This document shows positions 43,039 through 53,246 of a DNA stretch of 64,000 nt, in pieces (position 1 is the first letter of the stretch; every line of letters begins with the position of its first letter). This DNA is from Erythrobacter donghaensis (GTDB lineage Bacteria > Pseudomonadota > Alphaproteobacteria > Sphingomonadales > Sphingomonadaceae). Both the position numbers and the translations under genes were made by a program. The DNA lies in contig NZ_MUYG01000007.1 in the NCBI RefSeq assembly GCF_002155425.1, forward strand, positions 248,001 through 312,000. The letters are read 5' to 3'. The notes under the pieces are model-generated. The model saw only the letters and a program-made list of their open reading frames with translations, did not search any database and had not been told where the DNA came from.

Positions 43039-43059
43039 GCCTGCGGCAAAGCCGCAGGC
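43039..43059. terminator. hairpin after the ABC ATPase gene
   Basis: GCCTGCGGC-AAA-GCCGCAGGC, a 9-bp perfect stem 30 bases after the stop codon. A second stem GGCGGC-TTTGC-GCCGCC (43077-43093) follows. Neither has a T-run. Both lie between convergent genes and could serve either. Confidence 0.45.
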
Positions 43060-43165
43060 TGACGTCAGACGGGTTCGGCGGCTTTGCGCCGCCGCCCCGC
43101 TGGCCGACCGCTCCGGCTGCCGCTGCGCGGCACCGGCGGCCAGCAGGGCTGGCCGCCTGCCTGCG

Positions 43166-43888
43166 CTAGTACATATGCTGGCCGCCGTTGATGCTCATGG
43201 TCGAGCCGGTCATGAAGCCGCCGTTCTCGCTCGTGAGGAAGGCCACCCCGCGTGCGATTTCCTCGGCCATGCCCAGCCGCCCGACCGGGATCTTGGCGAC
43301 GATCTTTTCCAGCACCGGCGCGGGCACGGCGGCGACCATGTCGGTGTCGATATAGCCCGGCGCAATCGCGTTGACCGTCACCCCGAACTTCGCGCCCTCC
43401 TGCGCCAAGGCCTTGGTAAAGCCGTGAATTCCGCTCTTGGCCGCGGCGTAGTTGACCTGGCCATATTGCCCCGCCTGCCCGTTGATCGAGCCGATGTTGA
43501 CGATCCGCCCCCAGCCGCGCTCGCGCATGCCGGGGAAGGTCGCCTTGGCCATGTTGAAGCACCCGCCGAGGTTGATGCGCATGACATCGTTCCAGTCGTC
43601 GAAGCTCATCTTGTGGAGCGTGCCGTCGCGGGTGATCCCGGCATTGTTGACGACGATGTCGATGGGGCCGAACTCCTCGGCCACCGCCGCGCAACCGGCC
43701 TGGGTCGCCTCGTGATCGCCCACGTCCCAGCGGCGCGCGGGGATGCCGGTGGCTTCGGTGAAGGCCGCCGCCTTTTCTTCGTTCCCGGCATAATTGGCGA
43801 TGACCGTGTGGCCCTGCCGCTGGAGCCGCTTGCAGATCGCCTCCCCGATCCCGCGCGTTCCTCCGGTGACGATGGCAACCCGGCCCAT
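43166..43888 (-). CDS. phaB: acetoacetyl-CoA reductase (PhaB-type SDR)
   Basis: NADPH-dependent reductase making 3-hydroxybutyryl-CoA for polyhydroxyalkanoate. The 240-residue protein has the nucleotide motif TGGTRGIGEAI, NNAG (VVNNAGITRDGTLHKM), the catalytic Ser in NIGSINGQAGQYGQ and Tyr/Lys in VNYAAAKSG. The GQAGQYGQVNYAAAKSGIHGFTKALA block is characteristic of PhaB, distinguishing it from FabG. The start is preceded by AGGGGAGAA. No other pha gene is in the window. Confidence 0.93.
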   Translation of the reverse strand: MGRVAIVTGGTRGIGEAICKRLQRQGHTVIANYAGNEEKAAAFTEATGIPARRWDVGDHEATQAGCAAVAEEFGPIDIVVNNAGITRDGTLHKMSFDDWNDVMRINLGGCFNMAKATFPGMRERGWGRIVNIGSINGQAGQYGQVNYAAAKSGIHGFTKALAQEGAKFGVTVNAIAPGYIDTDMVAAVPAPVLEKIVAKIPVGRLGMAEEIARGVAFLTSENGGFMTGSTMSINGGQHMY

Positions 43889-44014
43889 GGCATTCTCCCC
43901 TTATGTGACTGGCTTAAGGCCTCGCAACCTAGCGATGCCGTAAGGTCAGGGGAAGCGGGGAATAGCTATGCGCGGGAGGTTGGCGCCGGGCCCGAAACGC
44001 CCGGTTGGCAGGGA

Positions 44015-44788
44015 TCAGAAGTTGATCTGCGTGCCCACGTAGACCGCCTGGCTGTCCTTGACCGAATTGGTCAGCGGATCGAGCCGCTCGCGCTCCTGCG
44101 AGTAGCGCACCCCGGCGGTGACGTTCAGATTGGGCGAGAGGCGGAAGCTGCCGCCCACGCCCACGGTCTGCGCCCCGATCGAATCGAGCGTGTTGGGCGA
44201 GCGCCCGGCGATTTCGCGATCTTCCAGCTCGATCCGCGGTTGCAGGCGGCTGGGCTTGTCTTCGGCCTTGGGGCGCGAAGGTTCAAACTGAGAAAGATCG
44301 GGCAGCGACAAGTTCTGCACCTTGGCCGACAGGTCCACGGTGCGCGCAAAGCTCTGATAGCCGCGCGCCGAGCCGAGCTTGAACTTGCTCACGTCGAGAC
44401 CGGCAAGGCCGGAGTTGCGGCCGGGCATGGCTTCCACCGCCTTACGCACCGAGATTGCACGGGCGGCATCGTCATCGACCCGCACCGCGACGGTGATCGT
44501 GCGCTTGCCGCTGATCGGCGGCGCGCTGGCGGGGGTGAAATGCACGCCGCGCGCGCGGGCCTTGTCGGCAACGCGGGCGGCCAGTTCGGGATCGACCGAG
44601 GCCGGGGTAAAGGTGCCGAGGCCGAGTGCATCGCGCCCGAAGCTCGTCAACGCGGCGGTCCCCACGGGGGTGAAATCCCCCGCCAGGGCGAGCCCGGCGG
44701 TCGGCACGGCCAGCGCCAGCGCGCCGCACAGCGCAAACAGCGGCAGCGAGCGCTGCGCTTTTGCGGTCATGTGCGGCTGGCGTGCCAT
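44015..44788 (-). CDS. exported hypothetical protein, possible outer-membrane-associated
   Basis: A 257-residue protein with a signal peptide (about MTAKAQRSLPLFALCGALALAVPTAGLALA). It ends with beta-rich sequence (SFRLSPNLNVTAGVRYSQE, then AVYVGTQINF) with a C-terminal phenylalanine, as in outer-membrane proteins; but it is too short to be a full barrel unless the barrel is small. The ATG at 44788 or 44770 are both possible; I list the former. No family recognised. Confidence 0.65.
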   Translation of the reverse strand: MARQPHMTAKAQRSLPLFALCGALALAVPTAGLALAGDFTPVGTAALTSFGRDALGLGTFTPASVDPELAARVADKARARGVHFTPASAPPISGKRTITVAVRVDDDAARAISVRKAVEAMPGRNSGLAGLDVSKFKLGSARGYQSFARTVDLSAKVQNLSLPDLSQFEPSRPKAEDKPSRLQPRIELEDREIAGRSPNTLDSIGAQTVGVGGSFRLSPNLNVTAGVRYSQERERLDPLTNSVKDSQAVYVGTQINF

Positions 44789-44863
44789 CGTGCTATCCGT
44801 TCCCTGTCCTGTCCGGCGATCATACCGGTTTGGGCCTGTCGATTTGGAATCAAGCCCAAGCAT

Positions 44864-45157
44864 TATTTACCTTAACCGCAGGTGAGTCGCACCCCGGTTG
44901 AAACATAGTGATAGGCTTGGACCCCCAGCTTGCAATGGTCTTTCAGGCCCGCGCACGGGATTCCTCCTCAAACTGTGGCAGCAGGCACACAGACTCGCGC
45001 GAGTCGGCGCCAATTCATCCCCGGTAAAGCCCCGAGCCTGTCTTGCTGCGGGCCAAGGTGCCTGCAAACCTCGCGGATGATGCTTGCCGCGAGGGTGCTG
45101 GCGGTTATAGGGGGCAGGGGAGCGCCTGCTCCGATCAATCATGAGGAATACCCGGCT
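44864..45157 (+). other. 294-base intergenic region with nested inverted repeats (possible structured leader)
   Basis: No gene seen here. Features: GCAGGCAC (44981-44988) can pair with GTGCCTGC (45058-45065), enclosing a perfect palindrome GACTCGCGCGAGTC (44992-45005). CCTCGCGG (45069-45076) pairs with CCGCGAGG (45087-45094). TTCCTCCTC at about 44961-44969 resembles an anti-Shine-Dalgarno. These lie in the presumed 5' leader of the DUF3576 gene; a small RNA or a regulated leader is possible. Confidence 0.4.
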
Positions 45158-45613
45158 GTGACATCCGCCAAATCCGCCACCTTCCGCCGCACTCTGGCAC
45201 TGGCCCTTGTCGTGCCGGCGCTGGCCGCGCTGAGCGCGTGCGGCGGCAATAGCCGTCCGCGCACCGAGCTCGCCGCCGCGAAGCTCAACACCATCGGGGT
45301 CAACGCCTATCTGTGGCGCGCTGCGCTCGACACGGTGAGCTTCGCGCCGCTGCTGCAGGTTGACAGCACCGGGGGCGTGATCGTGACCGACTGGTATGCC
45401 AACCCGGCCAATCCGGGTGAGCGGGTGAAGCTGACCGTGACGATCCTCGATCAGGACCTGCGCGCCGATGCCCTGCGCGTCGCCGCGAGCCGTCAGGTAA
45501 ACGAGGCCGGCAACTGGATCGAAGCCCCGGTGCAGGCGGCAACGGTGCAGAAGCTGGAGGACATCATCCTCACCAAGGCCCGCGATTTGCGCCGTCAAGC
45601 GCTCGCTTCGTAG
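45158..45613 (+). CDS. DUF3576 domain lipoprotein
   Basis: A 151-residue protein with a signal peptide and lipobox LSAC (SACGG, Cys about 27). The mature part (KLNTIGVNAYLWRAALDTVSFAPLLQVDSTGGVIVTDWY) is the DUF3576 domain, common in alphaproteobacteria and without known function. The GTG at 45158 follows GAGGAA at nine bases. It lies 29 bases before leuS, and in many alphaproteobacteria this domain precedes leuS and lptE, so a link to the outer membrane is plausible. Confidence 0.88.
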   Translation: MTSAKSATFRRTLALALVVPALAALSACGGNSRPRTELAAAKLNTIGVNAYLWRAALDTVSFAPLLQVDSTGGVIVTDWYANPANPGERVKLTVTILDQDLRADALRVAASRQVNEAGNWIEAPVQAATVQKLEDIILTKARDLRRQALAS

Positions 45614-45642
45614 AGTTTAACGCTTCTCACTGAAAGCCGTTC

Positions 45643-48195
45643 ATGACTGATACCCGTTTCGACTCTGCGGGCGCCCCTGCGGATCGCTTCGATCCGCAAA
45701 ACGCCGACGCGCGCTGGCAGCGTGCCTGGGCAGACGCGGGCACCTTCACGGCGGATTCGGACAGCCCCAAGCCCAAGAGCTACATCCTCGAGATGTTCCC
45801 CTATCCTTCGGGGCGCATCCACATGGGCCACGTGCGCAACTACACGATGGGCGACGTGCTGGCGCGCTACCAGAAGATGCGCGGTTTCGAGGTGCTGCAC
45901 CCGATGGGCTGGGACGCCTTCGGGATGCCGGCGGAAAACGCCGCGATGGAAAAGGGCGTCCACCCCGGCGGCTGGACCCGCCAGAACATCGCCCAGATGA
46001 AGGCGCAGTTGCAGCGCATCGGCTTCGCGCTCGACTGGACCCGCGAATTCGCCACCTGCGATCCCGAATATTACGGCCATGAACAGGCGCTGTTCCTCGA
46101 CCTCTATGAGGCGGGGCTGGTCTATCGCAAGGAATCGACCGTCAACTGGGATCCGGTCGACATGACCGTGCTCGCCAACGAACAGGTGATCGACGGCAAG
46201 GGCTGGCGTTCGGGCGCCGAGGTCGAGAAGCGCAAGCTCAACCAGTGGTTCCTGAAGATCACCGACTTTGCGGATGATCTGCTGGAGGGTCTGGGGAGCC
46301 TCGAGGACTGGCCCGAGAAGGTTCGCCTGATGCAGGAGAACTGGATCGGCAAGTCGCAGGGCCTGGAGTTCAGCTTCGACCTGTCTGACGGCGGCAAGCT
46401 TGCGGTCTATTCGACCCGCCCCGATACGATCTTCGGCGCGAGCTTTTGCGCCATCGCCGCCGATCACCCGATCGCGCAGGGGCTGGCGGGCGATCCGGAA
46501 GTCGCCGCGTTCATCGACCAGTGCAAGAAGGGCGCGACCACAGCCGCAGCGCTCGAAACGGCGGAGAAGCTGGGGTATCGCACCCCGGTCACCGCCAAGC
46601 ACCCGTTCACTGGCGCGGACCTGCCGGTGTTCATCGCCAACTTCGTGCTGATGGAATACGGCACTGGCGCGGTGATGGGCGTGCCGGGGCATGACCAGCG
46701 CGACTTCGAATTCGCCACCAAATTCGAATTGCCGATCCTGCGCGTGGTCGCCAGCGATTCTGCCCGCGCCGACGAGCCCTTCAAGGGCGAAGCCGAGGCG
46801 GGTGACGGGGTGATCGTCAACTCCGACTTCCTCAATGGCATGAGTGTCGAGGAGGCCAAGCAGGCCGTCATCACCCGCGCCGAAAGCGGCGGCTGGGGCG
46901 AGGGGCGCACCGTGTGGCGGCTGCGCGACTGGGGCGTTTCGCGCCAGCGTTACTGGGGCACGCCCATCCCCTTCATCCACTGCGATGCCTGCGGCGTGGT
47001 GCCGGTGCCAAAGGACCAACTACCGGTGACGCTGCCAGAGGATGTCAGCTTCGACATCCCCGGCAACCCGCTCGAACGCCACCCGACCTGGAAGCACGTG
47101 GACTGCCCCAAGTGCGGCGCAGCAGCGCGGCGAGAGACCGATACGCTCGACACTTTCGTCGACAGCTCGTGGTATTTCCTGCGCTTCGCCAGCCAGCCCG
47201 CCGACCGTCCGTTCGACCCGGAGGAAGTCGCCAAGTGGATGCCGGTGCAGCACTATATCGGCGGCATCGAGCACGCGATCCTGCATCTGCTCTATGCCCG
47301 CTTCTGGACCCGCGCGCTGGCGCACACCGGCAAGATCACCGTGCAGGAGCCGTTTGCCGCGCTGTTCACGCAAGGCATGGTGACGCACGAGACTTATAGC
47401 CGCATCGACGAGAGCCGGGGCGTGCCGGTGTTCTTCGGCCCCGAGGAGATCGACCGGACTTCCGAGGGCGCGACGCTGCTCACCGATGGCGGGGCCGTGG
47501 AAGTCGGCCGCGTCATCAAGATGTCGAAGTCGAAGAAGAACGTCGTCGACCCCGATGCGATTATCGCCCGCCACGGTGCGGATGCGGTGCGCTGGTTCAT
47601 GCTGTCAGACAGCCCGCCCGAGCGCGACCTGCCGTGGTCCGACGCCGGGATCGAGGGCTGCGCGCGCTTTGTGCAACGCTTGTGGCGGTTGTTCAGTGCC
47701 TATGACGCCTCGGCACAGGGTGAGGACAAGGCGCTGATGCGCAAGACCCACCAGACCATCGCTGCGGTTGCCTCGGACATCGAAGCGCTGGGCTTCAACA
47801 AGGCCGTGGCGCGCATTTACGAGCTGACCGGCGCGACCGAGAAGGCCGCTCCTTCGGCCAGCCGCTCGGCGGCGATCCGCGCGCTTGTCCACCTCGCCGC
47901 TCCGATGATGCCGCACTTGGCCGAGGAAGCATGGGCGAACATGGGCGGAGAGGGCCTCATCGCAGACGCGCCGTGGCCCACCGTCGATCCCGCGCTGCTG
48001 GTCGACGACGAGGTCACCATCGCGATCCAGCACATGGGCAAGCTGCGCGACACCGTCACCGCGCCCAAGGGCTCCTCCAAGGAAGATCTCGAAGCGCTGG
48101 CGCTGGCCTCGGCCAACCTCCAGCGCTCGATTGACGGCGCGGCAGTGCGCAAGATCATTGTCGTGCCCGACCGATTGGTGAATATCGTCACCTGA
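45643..48195 (+). CDS. leuS: leucyl-tRNA synthetase
   Basis: Class I synthetase charging tRNA-Leu, 850 residues. Signature HIGH-type is [16 protein letters not shown], and KMSKS is [16 protein letters not shown]. The editing (CP1) domain lies between them; it retains the TRPDTIFGA block and [22 protein letters not shown] zinc-finger-like [10 protein letters not shown] segment is present. Its stop shares a base with the lptE start (TGATG). Confidence 0.98.
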   Translation: MTDTRFDSAGAPADRFDPQNADARWQRAWADAGTFTADSDSPKPKSYILEMFPYPSGRIHMGHVRNYTMGDVLARYQKMRGFEVLHPMGWDAFGMPAENAAMEKGVHPGGWTRQNIAQMKAQLQRIGFALDWTREFATCDPEYYGHEQALFLDLYEAGLVYRKESTVNWDPVDMTVLANEQVIDGKGWRSGAEVEKRKLNQWFLKITDFADDLLEGLGSLEDWPEKVRLMQENWIGKSQGLEFSFDLSDGGKLAVYSTRPDTIFGASFCAIAADHPIAQGLAGDPEVAAFIDQCKKGATTAAALETAEKLGYRTPVTAKHPFTGADLPVFIANFVLMEYGTGAVMGVPGHDQRDFEFATKFELPILRVVASDSARADEPFKGEAEAGDGVIVNSDFLNGMSVEEAKQAVITRAESGGWGEGRTVWRLRDWGVSRQRYWGTPIPFIHCDACGVVPVPKDQLPVTLPEDVSFDIPGNPLERHPTWKHVDCPKCGAAARRETDTLDTFVDSSWYFLRFASQPADRPFDPEEVAKWMPVQHYIGGIEHAILHLLYARFWTRALAHTGKITVQEPFAALFTQGMVTHETYSRIDESRGVPVFFGPEEIDRTSEGATLLTDGGAVEVGRVIKMSKSKKNVVDPDAIIARHGADAVRWFMLSDSPPERDLPWSDAGIEGCARFVQRLWRLFSAYDASAQGEDKALMRKTHQTIAAVASDIEALGFNKAVARIYELTGATEKAAPSASRSAAIRALVHLAAPMMPHLAEEAWANMGGEGLIADAPWPTVDPALLVDDEVTIAIQHMGKLRDTVTAPKGSSKEDLEALALASANLQRSIDGAAVRKIIVVPDRLVNIVT

Positions 48196-48695
48196 TGCGC
48201 AGCGTTGTCGCCCTCCTCGCCTGTCTCGCCCTCACCGCCTGCGGCCTCCAGCCGATGTATGCGGGCGGGGCCAGCGGGGCGAGCGCGCAGGGGATTGCGG
48301 CGGTCGAAGTTCCGGCGATCGCCGGGCGCGGGGGCTGGCTGGTCAAGAACGCGCTCGACGCGCGGCTCGGGGTCGCCGGGCAGACCACACCGCAATACCG
48401 GCTCGACGTGCGGCTCGACGATTCGCTCGAAGCGCTGGGCGTGCTCAACGATGACACCATCAGCCGCGAACGCCGCATCTTGCGCGCGCGCTATCAGCTG
48501 ATCGATCTCGCCACCAATGCGGTGCTGCTCGACGCGACGGCAGGCTCGGACGCGGGGATCGACGTGGTGTCATCGGAATACGCCACCATCGCCGCCGAGC
48601 AGAAGGCGCTCGAAAACCTCGCGGTCGATGTCGCCGACCGGATCGCGACACAGGTGGCGGTGACGCTGCGCACGCGCGCCGTCGCGGGCCAGTGA
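48195..48695 (+). CDS. lptE: LPS-assembly lipoprotein LptE
   Basis: Outer-membrane lipoprotein that plugs and folds LptD for LPS insertion. The 166 residues begin with a signal and lipobox LTACGLQPMYAGG, the typical LptE start. The remainder shows the alternating pattern of the LptE fold (YRLDVRLDDSLEALGVLNDDTISRERRILRARYQLID) and a helical C-terminus. It sits between leuS and holA, the classical leuS-lptE-holA order. Confidence 0.9.
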   Translation: MRSVVALLACLALTACGLQPMYAGGASGASAQGIAAVEVPAIAGRGGWLVKNALDARLGVAGQTTPQYRLDVRLDDSLEALGVLNDDTISRERRILRARYQLIDLATNAVLLDATAGSDAGIDVVSSEYATIAAEQKALENLAVDVADRIATQVAVTLRTRAVAGQ

Positions 48696-49756
48696 AGGCC
48701 AAGAACAGCGATTTCCTGCGCGGCTTTCCCGCAGGGGCGCTTGGCTGCCGCATTTTCTTCTTCTGCGGGCCGGACGAGGCCGGGGCGAGCGCCGCCGCCG
48801 CGCGGCTCGCCGCTGCGATCCCCGATGCGGGCGAGCGGATCGAGCTGGCCGGGGCCGATATCAAGCGCGATCCCGCGCTGCTGGGCGACGAGGCGCGCTC
48901 GACCTCGCTGTTCGGCGACACGCGCCACATCTGGGTGCGCGCCAGCGGCGACGAGGCGCATGACGCGCTGCAATTCCTGATCGAGACCGCCGAGGCCGGC
49001 GCGGGCGAGGCGGCGCCGGTGTTCGTCGTCGCGACCTCCGCCACCGACAAGTCGCGCACGGCCAAGCTGCTGGAAAAGCGAACCGATGCGCTGGTGGCGA
49101 TGTTCCATCAGCCCGATCTGTCTGCCGTCGCGCAGGCGGTGCGGGGGATGGCCGATGCGGCGGGCCTCAGGCTCGGCGGCGATCTGGCCGAGCGGATCGC
49201 GCGCGCCGCCGGGCTCGACGTGCGGCTCGCGCAGTCGGAGATCGACAAGCTCGCGCTCTATTGCGATGCCGATCCGCAGGCCCCCAAGCCCGCCACGCCC
49301 GAAGATCACGCCGCGATCGGCGCGGCCACGGAGGAAGACGGCTTCGCCCCATTGGTCAACGCCGTGCTGGGCGGCGAATTGGGCAAGATCGCCAGCGAGA
49401 TCAAGCGGATGCGTGAGCTCGGCCTCAATCCCGTGGGCGTCGCGCTGGCGCTCGAACGGCGCGCGGCGCAACTCGCGAACATCGCCGCCTATCTCGGCCC
49501 GCGCGGGCAATTCGACCGGATCGACAAGGGCGCGGAAATGCGGCTCGGCATCTTCTACAAGGAAAAGCGCGACATCGCCCAGCAGTTCAAGCGCTGGACC
49601 ATGCCCGCCGCGCGCGGCAGTCGCGCAACCCGGCTCGACCGATTGATCCCGCGCCTCACCGCGCTGCACCGCAGCCTCCTTGCCAACAGCCAGTCGGCCG
49701 AACTGCTGCTGGCGCAGGAACTGGCGCAAATTGCGCGATTTGCTGCGAAGCGGTAG
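48692..49756 (+). CDS. holA: DNA polymerase III subunit delta
   Basis: Clamp-loader subunit that opens the beta sliding clamp. The 354 residues show the three HolA domains: the AAA-like N-terminus (RIFFFCGPDEAGASAAAARLA), the strand FVVATSATDKSRTAKLLEKR, and the C-terminal collar domain with SQSAELLLAQELAQIARFA. GTG start overlapped by the lptE stop (GTGA). Confidence 0.93.
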   Translation: MKAKNSDFLRGFPAGALGCRIFFFCGPDEAGASAAAARLAAAIPDAGERIELAGADIKRDPALLGDEARSTSLFGDTRHIWVRASGDEAHDALQFLIETAEAGAGEAAPVFVVATSATDKSRTAKLLEKRTDALVAMFHQPDLSAVAQAVRGMADAAGLRLGGDLAERIARAAGLDVRLAQSEIDKLALYCDADPQAPKPATPEDHAAIGAATEEDGFAPLVNAVLGGELGKIASEIKRMRELGLNPVGVALALERRAAQLANIAAYLGPRGQFDRIDKGAEMRLGIFYKEKRDIAQQFKRWTMPAARGSRATRLDRLIPRLTALHRSLLANSQSAELLLAQELAQIARFAAKR

Positions 49757-49861
49757 CAAAATGTGACAGGCCGCGCTTCGCAGTCGCACAATTTTGCCCT
49801 TTTCTCTGTCAAGCAGCCTATGTAGGTAACCTTAGGTCGCGCCTCTGGGGGAAAGTCTTTC

Positions 49862-51265
49862 ATGAATCGCGTCACGCCGAAACTGCTTGAATCGGTTCGG
49901 CATCAGGCAGTCGAGAACAGGATCGTTCCCTCGCTGGAGCGGCGCCGGCTGCGTGCCTATGTACTGATGCTGCTGGCCGATGGCGTGCTGTTCAATCTGT
50001 GCTTTGCGCTGGCGGCGCTGCTGTGGGACGGGCGCTGGTGGGAACCGCGCGCGATGCTGGCAGCGCAGGCGATGCTGCCGGTATTCTTCACCATTGCGCT
50101 CTACAACGGATCCTATGGCGTCAAGGCGCTGGGCGACTGGCTGTTCGCCTCGCGCCAGGCGCTGGTGGCGCTGGTGATTTCGGCAGGGCTGATCAACTTC
50201 GTCGGCTTCTATACCAAATCGAATGAGGATTTCTCGCGCGCGGCGGTGACGCTGGGCCTGCTGTTCACGGCCTGCGCGCTGGTGGTGTTCCGGCGGCTGG
50301 TCCACGGCCTGATCCGCTATCGCTGGGGCGGGAAGGTGACCAACCGGCTGGTGATCGACGACGGCGGATCGAGCTTCAGCTTCGAAGGGGCAGAGGTGAT
50401 CGCCGCGGCCGATTACAATCTCGACCCCTCCAGCCACGATCCCTTCATGCTCGACCGGCTGGGCAAGCTGTTGCGCAATCAGGATCAGGTGGTGGTCAGC
50501 TGTCCGATGGAGCGGCGGCAGAACTGGGCGTTCCTGCTCAAGTCCGCCGGGGTCTATGGCGAAATCGTGAGCGAGCCCGCGCACGAGCTCGGCGCGCTTG
50601 GGGTCCATTGCTACGACGATCTCGACCGCACGACGCTGGTGGTCTCGACCGGGCCGCTGGGCCTGCGCGCGCGGATCCTGAAGCGCATGTTCGATGTCAC
50701 GGTGGCCGGGGGCGCGTTGCTGGCGCTGTCGCCGCTGCTGCTGCTGGTGGCGCTGCTGATCAAGCTGGAAGACCGCGGGCCGGTGCTGTTCGTCCAGCGG
50801 CGGCTGGGGCGCGGCAACCAGTTCTTCGACATGTTCAAGTTCCGCTCGATGCGCGAGGAGAAGCTTGATCACGCGGGCGAGCGTTCGGCCTCGCGCGATG
50901 ATGACCGCGTGACCCGCGTCGGCGCCTTTATCCGTCGCACCAGCATCGACGAGCTGCCGCAGATCATCAACGTGCTGAAGGGCGACATGTCGATCGTCGG
51001 CCCGCGCCCGCACGCGCTGGGATCACGCGCGAACAACAAGTATTTCTGGGAGGTCGACCGCCAGTACTGGCAGCGTCACTGCCTCAAGCCGGGGCTGACC
51101 GGCCTCGCGCAGGTGCGCGGCCATCGCGGCGCGACCGAGCGGGAGAAGGACCTGACCGATCGGCTGCAATCCGATCTCGAATATATCGCGGGTTGGTCGC
51201 TGCGGCGCGACATCGGCATCGTGCTGCGCACCGTGATGGTGCTGCGCCACCAGAACGCCTACTGA
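49862..51265 (+). CDS. polyprenyl glycosylphosphotransferase (priming sugar transferase)
   Basis: Starts an exopolysaccharide or glycolipid by moving a sugar-1-phosphate to undecaprenyl phosphate in the inner membrane. The 467 residues have four N-terminal helices (about 37-135), a cytoplasmic linker, one membrane helix (~285-305) and the catalytic domain with [73 protein letters not shown] and the [13 protein letters not shown] block. It is a single gene facing lptA and may feed the glycan operon at 54.9-63.7 kb. Confidence 0.93.
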   Translation: MNRVTPKLLESVRHQAVENRIVPSLERRRLRAYVLMLLADGVLFNLCFALAALLWDGRWWEPRAMLAAQAMLPVFFTIALYNGSYGVKALGDWLFASRQALVALVISAGLINFVGFYTKSNEDFSRAAVTLGLLFTACALVVFRRLVHGLIRYRWGGKVTNRLVIDDGGSSFSFEGAEVIAAADYNLDPSSHDPFMLDRLGKLLRNQDQVVVSCPMERRQNWAFLLKSAGVYGEIVSEPAHELGALGVHCYDDLDRTTLVVSTGPLGLRARILKRMFDVTVAGGALLALSPLLLLVALLIKLEDRGPVLFVQRRLGRGNQFFDMFKFRSMREEKLDHAGERSASRDDDRVTRVGAFIRRTSIDELPQIINVLKGDMSIVGPRPHALGSRANNKYFWEVDRQYWQRHCLKPGLTGLAQVRGHRGATEREKDLTDRLQSDLEYIAGWSLRRDIGIVLRTVMVLRHQNAY

Positions 51266-51852
51266 TCCTGCTTGCGGTCCTGCGGGACGGTGAAGGTGCC
51301 GGTCACCCGGCCCTGACCCGAAGGCGAACCCGGCGCTGCGGCGCTGCCGCCGGTCGCGGTGCCATCGACGGTCGAGAGCCCGCTCTGCAGGTCGATCACC
51401 AGCCGCCCGCCATTGAGCGTGTCGCTCCCCCGGCGCAGGCGGACATTGCCCGCCATGGTGATGATCCGGCGGTTGAAATCGTAGATCGCATTGTCGCCGC
51501 TCGCCCGCTCGTCGCCGCGGGTGATGATCACGCCGCCGGTGGCGGTGATGCGCTGGATCTGGAGCTGCCCGCCGGCGTCGGTGAAATTGACCAGCATCCG
51601 GTCGGACTGGACGCGCAGGCCCGCTTGCGTCACCACCACGCCGCCGGTGGCGACCGCCTGATTGGCCCGGTCGTCGAGCACGAACTTGCCCGCATCATAG
51701 GTCACCGGCGCGTTGGAATCGTGCCGGGCAATGCCCTGCGCGGCCAGGTTCATGCCCCCCGCCAGCACGGCGGCAAGCGCGAAGCCCCCCGCGCCCCATA
51801 CGAGAGCGAGGCGGCCGAGCGGTGGGCGGTTTCGGACAGGCTGGGTCATCAC
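51259..51852 (-). CDS. lptA: LPS transport protein LptA (OstA-like)
   Basis: Periplasmic bridge carrying LPS from LptC to LptD. The 197 residues start with a membrane/signal segment (ALVWGAGGFALAAVLAGGMNLAAQG) and an OstA-like beta-jellyroll (YDAGKFVLDDRANQAVATGGVVVTQAGLRVQSDRMLVNF). It overlaps lptC by ATGA. The expected lptB is not downstream because the convergent glycosylphosphotransferase gene is there. Confidence 0.9.
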   Translation of the reverse strand: MMTQPVRNRPPLGRLALVWGAGGFALAAVLAGGMNLAAQGIARHDSNAPVTYDAGKFVLDDRANQAVATGGVVVTQAGLRVQSDRMLVNFTDAGGQLQIQRITATGGVIITRGDERASGDNAIYDFNRRIITMAGNVRLRRGSDTLNGGRLVIDLQSGLSTVDGTATGGSAAAPGSPSGQGRVTGTFTVPQDRKQDQ

Positions 51853-52514
51853 GGCATCCTCAACTGGCCGGGGGTCATGGTGAAGCGCGCATTTCCTTCG
51901 AGCGTGATGGTGCGCGCGGAGAGATCGGCCTGCATGGTGTTGGCGGAGAAGGTCCCGGCCGGAATTGCGCCCTCGACGCCCGCGTCGCCCTGCATCGTGC
52001 GGCTCTTGAGATCGACCGAAACCCCGCGCGCGGTCATGGCATAGCCGTCAGAAGCGGTGAGGCGCACCGGGCCGTTGACGGCCACGGTCTCGGCATCGAT
52101 GTCGTAGGTGCCGCCTTCGGCACTGAGGCGCGCCGGGCCATCGGTGAGCAATAGCTGCGCGACCAGATCCTGCATCCGCACCAGCCCTTCCGCGCTCGAA
52201 CGCTGTACCGCTTCGCCCGCCAGCAGCGAGAAGGGGCGGCCCTGATTGTCGCGCCCGCGATACATTGCATTGTCGACGCTCAGCCGCTCGTCGATCATCG
52301 CCACCTTGTTGCGATCAAGCAGGAAGCTGACCTCGCCGCGCGGGGAGAGCGGCGTGATGATCATCAGCGCCGCGATCACCCCGACCCCCATCGGAAGCCC
52401 GCGGGCGAGGAACCGTACCAGCCGGTCATGCGAGCCGCCGGGCGCGGCAAAATGCTGCCGCCGCCCGCGCAGAGCGCGCGCTTCGGAGGTTTCGAGGCTT
52501 TGTTCGACGGCCAT
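51849..52514 (-). CDS. lptC: LPS export protein LptC
   Basis: Membrane-anchored LPS transport component. The 221 residues have one N-terminal helix (LPMGVGVIAALMIITPL) and a periplasmic beta-jellyroll (FLLDRNKVAMIDERLSVDNAMYRGRDNQGRPFSLLAGEAVQ, then YDIDAETVAVNGPVRL). The ATG at 52514 starts MAVEQSLETSEAR. It is followed by lptA with an ATGA overlap. Confidence 0.9.
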   Translation of the reverse strand: MAVEQSLETSEARALRGRRQHFAAPGGSHDRLVRFLARGLPMGVGVIAALMIITPLSPRGEVSFLLDRNKVAMIDERLSVDNAMYRGRDNQGRPFSLLAGEAVQRSSAEGLVRMQDLVAQLLLTDGPARLSAEGGTYDIDAETVAVNGPVRLTASDGYAMTARGVSVDLKSRTMQGDAGVEGAIPAGTFSANTMQADLSARTITLEGNARFTMTPGQLRMP

Positions 52515-52540
52515 GTGTGCGGGTCCTGCCTCGGGCTTCC

Positions 52541-53161
52541 TTACATGTGGCTGAAGATGTCGCTCTCGGCCCAGCCGGCGATGTCGAGCAGCGCGCGGGT
52601 GGGGAGGAAATCGAAGCACGCCTGCGCCATGGCGGTGCGCCCTTCGCGCTCCAGCCGTACGGTCAGTTCGTCGCGCAGCCGGTGGAGATAGCGCACATCG
52701 CTCGCCGCATAATCGCGCTGCGCGTCGGACAGCACCGGCCCGCCCCAGTCGCTCGACTGCTGCTGCTTGGAGATGCTTTCCCCCAGCAATTCCTCGACGA
52801 GGTTTTTCAGGCCATGCCGGTCGGTGTAGGTGCGGGTCAGCTTGCTGGCGATCTTGGTGCAGAACACCGGCCCCGCCATCACGCCGAGATAGTGGTGGAT
52901 CGCAGCGAGATCGAAGCGGGCGAAGTGGTAGATCTTCTGGCGCGCGGGATCGGCAAGGATCGCCTTCAGATTGGGCGCATCATAGGCGCTGCCCGGATTG
53001 AAGCGCACCAGATGCTCATCGCCCGTGCCGTCGGAAATCTGCACCACGCACAGCCGGTCACGCGGGGTGATAAGGCCCATGGTCTCAGTATCGATCGCCA
53101 GCGCGGCGCTGCCGGTCAACACGCCTGCGGGAAGGTCTTCTTCATGAAAATGCACTGCCAT
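52541..53161 (-). CDS. rnd: ribonuclease D-type 3'-5' exonuclease
   Basis: A 206-residue exonuclease of the DEDD group. Motif I is AIDTETMG, motif II lies in KIYHFARFDLAAIHHYLG, and motif III is DYAASDVRYLHRLRDEL. It lacks the HRDC domains of full-length RNase D, as is normal for the short alphaproteobacterial form. It precedes lptC by 26 bases in the same direction, a common arrangement in alphaproteobacteria. Confidence 0.93.
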   Translation of the reverse strand: MAVHFHEEDLPAGVLTGSAALAIDTETMGLITPRDRLCVVQISDGTGDEHLVRFNPGSAYDAPNLKAILADPARQKIYHFARFDLAAIHHYLGVMAGPVFCTKIASKLTRTYTDRHGLKNLVEELLGESISKQQQSSDWGGPVLSDAQRDYAASDVRYLHRLRDELTVRLEREGRTAMAQACFDFLPTRALLDIAGWAESDIFSHM

Positions 53162-53246
53162 GTCTGAGCCCCTACGCCGAATGGGGAACAAGGGGAAGCG
53201 TGGAAAGTGGCTGAGCCCGGCGCAGTGGCGCCGCCGCGCGCCGTCG

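Noticed and set aside
45141..45161. Six-codon mini-ORF (MRNTRL) overlapping the DUF3576 start
   Set aside because: Its ATG coincides with the ribosome-binding site of the downstream GTG and it lacks regulatory codons; probably chance.
49794..49824. Promoter (TTGCCC/TATGTA) before the glycosylphosphotransferase gene
   Set aside because: The spacing is 19 bases and both boxes are weak, so I do not list it as a feature.
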